Origin: Parvibaculum sp. | Lineage (GTDB): Bacteria; Pseudomonadota; Alphaproteobacteria; Parvibaculales; Parvibaculaceae | Direction: 5' to 3' | DNA length: 56,636 bases | Assembly: GCA_019635975.1 (NCBI GenBank) | Contig: JAHBYM010000006.1 | Span: forward strand, 1 to 56,636 | Shown here: positions 52,862 through 56,636 of the stretch, piece by piece | How the letters are laid out: each line of letters starts with the position of its first letter | How positions within the stretch are numbered: the first letter of the stretch is position 1 | The notes under the pieces: generated by a model | What the model saw: the letters and a program-made list of their open reading frames with translations, nothing else | Told to the model about the DNA's origin: nothing | Databases searched by the model: none | Program-made: the position numbers and the translations under genes

Positions 52862-54208
52862 ATGACCGATTTTCGCATACGACTGCAAGATGGGCGGGGG
52901 CTCTATCGACTGGCGATTGCGACGTTCGTTATGGCAATGGCTTGTGCCATGCCGGCGCGCGCTGCGCTGCAGATCGATATCACCGAGGGCCATGTCGACC
53001 CCTTGCCTATCGCCATCGTCGATTTTCTCGGGGCGGCGGATCAGGAGAGTTCGGTCGGCGCCGATATTGCCGGTGTCGTCACCAACAATCTGGAGCGCTC
53101 GGGTCTTTTTCGGCCTTTGCCCAAGGCGGCCTTCATCGAGAAGCTGAGCGACATCAACGTTCAGCCGCGCTTCGGTGACTGGCGCATCATCAATGCGCAG
53201 GCGCTTGTCACCGGCCAGGCGCGGATGGAGTCCGATGGACGCCTGCGTGTCGAATTTCGGCTCTGGGACGTCTATGCCGAGCAGCAGCTTACAGGTCTTC
53301 AGTTCTTCACCACGCCGGACAACTGGCGGCGCATCGCGCATCTGATTTCGGATGCGATCTACAAGCGGCTGACGGGCGAGGACGGATATTTCGACACGCG
53401 CGTCGTTTATGTCTCGGAGACCGGACCGAAGAACAACCGCGTCAAGCGCCTGACCATTATGGATCAGGATGGCCACAATCCGCGCATGTTGACCAATGGC
53501 CGCGAACTTGTGCTGACGCCGCGCTTCAGCCCCAACTCGCAGGAGATCACCTATCTCGCCTACCGCAACAACGCGCCCCGCGTCTATGTGCTCGACATCG
53601 AGACCGGCCAGCAGGAAGTGGTCGGTGAGTTTCCCGGTATGACCTTCGCGCCGCGCTTCTCGCCGGACGGCCAGAAGATCATCATGAGCCTGCAACGCGG
53701 CGGCAATGCGGACATTTACACGATGGACCTTCGCAGCCGCCAGGTGACGCGCCTGACAAACACAGCGGCCATCGACACGTCGCCGAGCTACTCGCCGGAC
53801 GGACGTCAGATTGCCTTCGAATCCGACCGCGGCGGTTCGCAGCAGATCTATGTGATGAACGCGGACGGCTCCAACCAGCGGCGCATCAGTTTCGGTCAGG
53901 GCAGCTACGCCACGCCCGTTTGGTCGCCGCGCGGCGACCTGATTTCCTTCACCAAGATTTCGGGCGGACGCTTCGTCATCGGCGTCATGCGCCCGGACGG
54001 TACTGGCGATCGTGTGCTGACTGAGGGCTATCACAATGAAGGGCCGACATGGGCGCCGAATGGACGGGTGCTGATGTTCTTCCGCGAAACGCGGGGCGCG
54101 CAGGGTGGTCCGAGCCTCTGGTCGGTCGATGTGACCGGTCACAATGAGCGGCCGGCGCCGACCCCGACTTTCGCATCCGATCCGGCCTGGTCTCCCCGGA
54201 TTCAGTAG
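52862..54208 (+). CDS. tolB: Tol-Pal system beta-propeller protein TolB
   Basis: 448 residues from the ATG at 52862. Signal peptide ([20 protein letters not shown]), an N-terminal D1 domain ([40 protein letters not shown]) and a six-bladed propeller with repeated units such as [60 protein letters not shown] and [12 protein letters not shown]. It shuttles between TolA and Pal at the division site. It follows tolA by 23 bases. Confidence 0.96.
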   Translation: MTDFRIRLQDGRGLYRLAIATFVMAMACAMPARAALQIDITEGHVDPLPIAIVDFLGAADQESSVGADIAGVVTNNLERSGLFRPLPKAAFIEKLSDINVQPRFGDWRIINAQALVTGQARMESDGRLRVEFRLWDVYAEQQLTGLQFFTTPDNWRRIAHLISDAIYKRLTGEDGYFDTRVVYVSETGPKNNRVKRLTIMDQDGHNPRMLTNGRELVLTPRFSPNSQEITYLAYRNNAPRVYVLDIETGQQEVVGEFPGMTFAPRFSPDGQKIIMSLQRGGNADIYTMDLRSRQVTRLTNTAAIDTSPSYSPDGRQIAFESDRGGSQQIYVMNADGSNQRRISFGQGSYATPVWSPRGDLISFTKISGGRFVIGVMRPDGTGDRVLTEGYHNEGPTWAPNGRVLMFFRETRGAQGGPSLWSVDVTGHNERPAPTPTFASDPAWSPRIQ

Positions 54209-54560
54209 CCGGTTGCCGGGTTGGCTGTCCAAAATGGGCAAAAAAAGCCGTAGGTCTCATCATTGATGTAAAAATGTCACGTTAGTTTGATCTAAAAGTC
54301 TAGGAATAGCAGGCGCTTCTTGCGCAAGATTCTGTGCTGTGGCACATATGCTGTTGCGGTACAGCAACCCCCAGCGTCGGCCAATTGTGGGCGATGCGAG
54401 CTGGCCCCCGGGGGTACCCGGGCCAGTGAGGATTTGTACGCGGCTTTCTCCGGATAAATCGGGCGCTGCCTGTTTTGTCGGGGGGCGTCTCGTGCAAAAG
54501 TAGCAAATCGATTGAGCGCTGAGGCGCCATGGCCGCTGAGATCAAAAGGAGATCACCCGA
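54209..54560. other. 352-base gap between tolB and pal
   Basis: No reading frame. A GC-rich palindrome (CTGGCCC ... GGGCCAG, 54401-54426) lies in the middle and could attenuate or separate pal transcription from tolB. An AT-rich stretch (54245-54305) is a plausible promoter zone, but no convincing -35/-10 pair is seen. AAAGGAGA precedes the pal ATG. Confidence 0.5.
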
Positions 54561-55055
54561 ATGAAGTCCCCGAATGCTGGCCTGCGGATTGCCGCTGTGG
54601 CCGCTGCTTTCTTCATGTTGGCCGCTTGCAGCTCGACCGCCACGGATACTGGCGGTTCGTCCTCAGGGGCAGGCGCCATCACCCCCGGTACGCAGGAAGA
54701 TCTGGTTGCCAATGTCGGCGACCGCGTTTTCTTCGACACCGACAAGTCGTCGCTCAGCGATGAAGCCCGCGCCACCCTGCAGCGTCAGGCGGCGTGGATG
54801 GCTCTCTACCCGAACCTGACTTTCACGCTCGAAGGTCATGCCGACGAACGTGGCACCCGCGAATACAACCTTGCGCTCGGTGGCCGTCGTGCCAACGCGG
54901 CGAAAGACTATCTCGTCAGCCTCGGCGTCAATGCCGGCCGTATCAACACCGTGTCTTACGGCAAAGAGCGTCCGGTCTGCCTCGACTCCAACGAGAGCTG
55001 CTGGGGCCAGAACCGTCGCGCTGTGACGGTGGTTGCGTCCGGCGTCGCGAGCTAA
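54561..55055 (+). CDS. pal: Peptidoglycan-associated lipoprotein Pal
   Basis: 164 residues. Lipobox LAAC with the lipidated Cys23 after the hydrophobic run AAVAAAFFML, a Ser/Gly/Thr-rich linker (about 25-45) and the OmpA-type peptidoglycan-binding domain (VFFDTDKSSLSDEARATLQR, LEGHADERGTREYNLALGGR, ANAAKDYLVSLGVNAGRINT). Pal anchors the outer membrane to peptidoglycan and is the target of TolA/TolB. The Shine-Dalgarno AAAGGAG is strong. Two cysteines (PVCLDSNESCWGQ) in the domain may form a disulfide. Confidence 0.96.
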   Translation: MKSPNAGLRIAAVAAAFFMLAACSSTATDTGGSSSGAGAITPGTQEDLVANVGDRVFFDTDKSSLSDEARATLQRQAAWMALYPNLTFTLEGHADERGTREYNLALGGRRANAAKDYLVSLGVNAGRINTVSYGKERPVCLDSNESCWGQNRRAVTVVASGVAS

Positions 55056-55190
55056 ACGGTCTCGTTGCCGGGCAGCACGTCCAATCGGGAGCGCTCTTCC
55101 GCACATCGCGGAAGGGCGCTTCTTCGATTCGGGCCCGGAATGTTCACGCCCCAATTTTGTCGTAGTTGCAGCTAGGATGCGGAGGATCGA

Positions 55191-56138
55191 GTGAGACACG
55201 CATTGGAGGTTCGATTGCGCTCCGGTTTCCAGCCGAAATATACCGTCCTCTGGGCCGCGGTCGTGATGGCCCTGGCGGGACTACCGATGCTTGCCGCGGA
55301 CAATGCAGGCGCGCAGTCGGGCGGGGATTTCGACATGCGCGCGATCGGCAACCGGCTCGACCGGATCGAGCGCGAAATCACCGACCTTCAGCGGCAGAGC
55401 TATAGCGGCGGCGGATCGACCGGCGCACCGACATCGCTCAGCGGCGGCGGCGCAGGCGCGGCCGATGCGCAGTCGCGCATTTTCGAACTCGAAGAGCAGG
55501 TCCGCCGTCTCAATGGCAATCTGGAAGAGATGGGCTATCGCATCGAGCAGATGAGCCAGGAGCTGCAACGCTTCAAGGCCGACACGGAGCTGCGCTTTCA
55601 GGATGCGCAAGGCGGAGGCGGTTCTTCCGCCGCCGTCAGCGACGCGTCGGGCGGCGCCATGGCGCCTGTCGACGATGATGGCGAGCGCGGGCCCGGCCCG
55701 GCGACGGCCGAAGGCACGCTTGGTACCGCGCCGGTCGCTTCCGTGCTGCCGCAGGGCACGCCGCAAGTGCAGTATGATTTTGCGATCGATCTGATGAAGC
55801 GCGGCCAATACGACCAGGCACGGGCGGCCTTCATCGAGTTTCTGCAACTCCATCCGAACGATACGCTGGCGGGCAACGCCCAGTATTGGCTCGGCGAGAC
55901 CTACTATGCGCAGAACCGTCACAAGGAAGCGGGCGACGCCTTTCTGACCGGCTACACCACGTATTCGTCAAGCAACAAGGCGCCCGACAGCCTGTTGAAA
56001 CTCGGGATGAGCCTCAACGCACTCGGCAACAAGGACGCCGCCTGCACGGTGTGGAGCGAGCTCGGTTCACGGTTCCCGCAGGCTTCGCCCGCCGTCGTCG
56101 CGCGCAACAAGCTGGAGCGCGAGAAGGCCGGCTGCTGA
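55191..56138 (+). CDS. cpoB: Cell division coordinator CpoB (YbgF)
   Basis: 315 residues starting with a GTG at 55191 that has an ideal GGAGGATC site. Signal peptide at about 18-42 (VLWAAVVMALAGLPMLAADN), a coiled coil about 50-140 for trimerisation (RIFELEEQVRRLNGNLEEMG), a disordered linker rich in Gly/Ser, then TPR repeats from about 190 (VQYDFAIDLMKRGQYDQARA, GNAQYWLGETYYAQNRHKEA). CpoB couples Tol with cell-wall synthesis at division. It is the last tol-pal gene. Confidence 0.93.
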   Translation: MRHALEVRLRSGFQPKYTVLWAAVVMALAGLPMLAADNAGAQSGGDFDMRAIGNRLDRIEREITDLQRQSYSGGGSTGAPTSLSGGGAGAADAQSRIFELEEQVRRLNGNLEEMGYRIEQMSQELQRFKADTELRFQDAQGGGGSSAAVSDASGGAMAPVDDDGERGPGPATAEGTLGTAPVASVLPQGTPQVQYDFAIDLMKRGQYDQARAAFIEFLQLHPNDTLAGNAQYWLGETYYAQNRHKEAGDAFLTGYTTYSSSNKAPDSLLKLGMSLNALGNKDAACTVWSELGSRFPQASPAVVARNKLEREKAGC

Positions 56139-56178
56139 TTGCCGGCCGAGGGCCGCCACCGCAGAAGGATGAAGTCCG

Positions 56179-56636
56179 ATGCATGTTCGAGAAGATCTGG
56201 CGCCGGCCGGCCAGCTTCCCGTTCTGCCGGGCGAATTCGCCGGACGGCTGCGCCGTCACAATCCATCCAACGTCATTGCCGTCGCATTTTCCGGCGGGCC
56301 TGATTCGCTGGCGCTGCTGATCCTTGCCGCCGCGTGGGCGCGCGGTCAGCCGGGTGTACGGCTCGTCGCGCTGACCGTCGATCACGGTCTTCGCGCCGGC
56401 TCGACCGCGGAAGCCATGACAGCGGCGCGGCTCGCCGCCATGCTCGGTGTGCCTCACCGTATTTTGACATGGGAGGAGCCGAAAACCGGTAGCGGTATCC
56501 AGGCGGCGGCGCGCGAGGCGCGTTACCGGTTGCTCGCCGCGGCGTGCCGTGAGGCCGGTGCGGGAGATCTTCTCGTCGCCCATCATCTCGAGGATCAGGC
56601 CGAGACCTTCCTGCTGCGCCTGCGCCGGGGAAGCGG
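56179..56636 (+). CDS. tilS: tRNA(Ile)-lysidine synthase TilS (5' part, runs off the window)
   Basis: 152 codons are visible from the ATG at 56179, the first start after an in-frame stop, with GAAGGA upstream; the rest lies beyond the right edge. The ATP pyrophosphatase PP-loop SGGPDS (38-43) sits in VIAVAFSGGPDSLALL, then VALTVDHGLRAGSTAEAMTA and AREARYRLLAAACREAG, LLVAHHLEDQAETFLLRL. TilS makes lysidine at the wobble base of tRNA-Ile(CAU), changing its codon meaning to AUA. It follows cpoB by 40 bases. This gene is often next to cpoB and ftsH in alphaproteobacteria. Confidence 0.93.
   Translation, partial: MHVREDLAPAGQLPVLPGEFAGRLRRHNPSNVIAVAFSGGPDSLALLILAAAWARGQPGVRLVALTVDHGLRAGSTAEAMTAARLAAMLGVPHRILTWEEPKTGSGIQAAAREARYRLLAAACREAGAGDLLVAHHLEDQAETFLLRLRRGS

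Overview
The window reads as a GC-rich chromosomal segment of an alphaproteobacterium. Lineage-typical families point there: a TrcR/DUF1013 cell-cycle regulator, an RcdA/DUF1465 protein, DUF1192 and DUF4164 small proteins, two PAS_5 (PF07310-type) proteins, COQ9, a cysteine-free L31, and the order zapA - 6S RNA - 5-formyl-THF cyclo-ligase. It fits the Hyphomicrobiales/Parvibaculum neighbourhood, but I do not assign a species. I see no rRNA, tRNA, CRISPR array, prophage or transposase.

Layout. 1-7300: end of a GNAT acetyltransferase, a TrmB-type regulator divergent from a small membrane protein and a nitrilase-family hydrolase, rpsU, def-COQ9, two tandem PAS_5 proteins, purEK. 7396-12050: an Rrf2/IscR-like regulator followed by a complete sulfate ABC uptake set (sbp, cysT, cysW, cysA), all on the minus strand. 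12077-13194: a pectin-acetylesterase-like gene that ends exactly where a beheaded trmB (tRNA m7G46 methyltransferase) fragment begins. 13368-20385: GGDEF protein, two DUF465 proteins around ubiX, a frameshifted acyl-CoA ligase, intergenic palindromic repeats, prpE and an SDR. 20425-24846: a signalling cluster made of a receiver-only regulator divergent from a degenerate GGDEF/EAL-like protein and a PAS/GAF histidine kinase. 25106-28197: cell-cycle genes trcR and rcdA with a quinone oxidoreductase, DUF1192 and a probable small RNA. 28269-35755: rpmE, an ABC exporter, a paraoxonase-like esterase, a MotA/OmpA/OmpA trio, an inositol monophosphatase and efp.

35903-43075 (minus strand) is a carbon-metabolism block: Sel1 protein, thiE, fba (class I), pgk, gap, tkt. 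43364-46712: DUF4164, zapA, 6S RNA, fau/ygfA, a YmdB-type phosphodiesterase and a glycosyltransferase-like protein. 46722-46849 can fold into a closed structured RNA that I cannot assign. 47070-56636: yebC, ruvC-ruvA-ruvB-ybgC with 4-base overlaps, then tolQ-tolR-tolA-tolB-pal-cpoB and the start of tilS, i.e. Holliday-junction processing followed by the Tol-Pal envelope-constriction machine.

Strongest leads: (a) a 25-bp dyad over the -10 element of the Rrf2 gene that closely matches the IscR type-1 operator, at the head of the sulfate-uptake genes; (b) a near-consensus CtrA box followed by a three-hairpin, terminator-ended small RNA just upstream of rcdA, and a 14-bp hairpin that buries the rcdA ribosome-binding site; (c) the reciprocal truncation of trmB and the esterase; (d) the receiver / degenerate GGDEF-EAL / kinase cluster; (e) a non-flagellar stator-like pair with an extra OmpA protein. 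All calls come from reading the sequence only; no database search was run.
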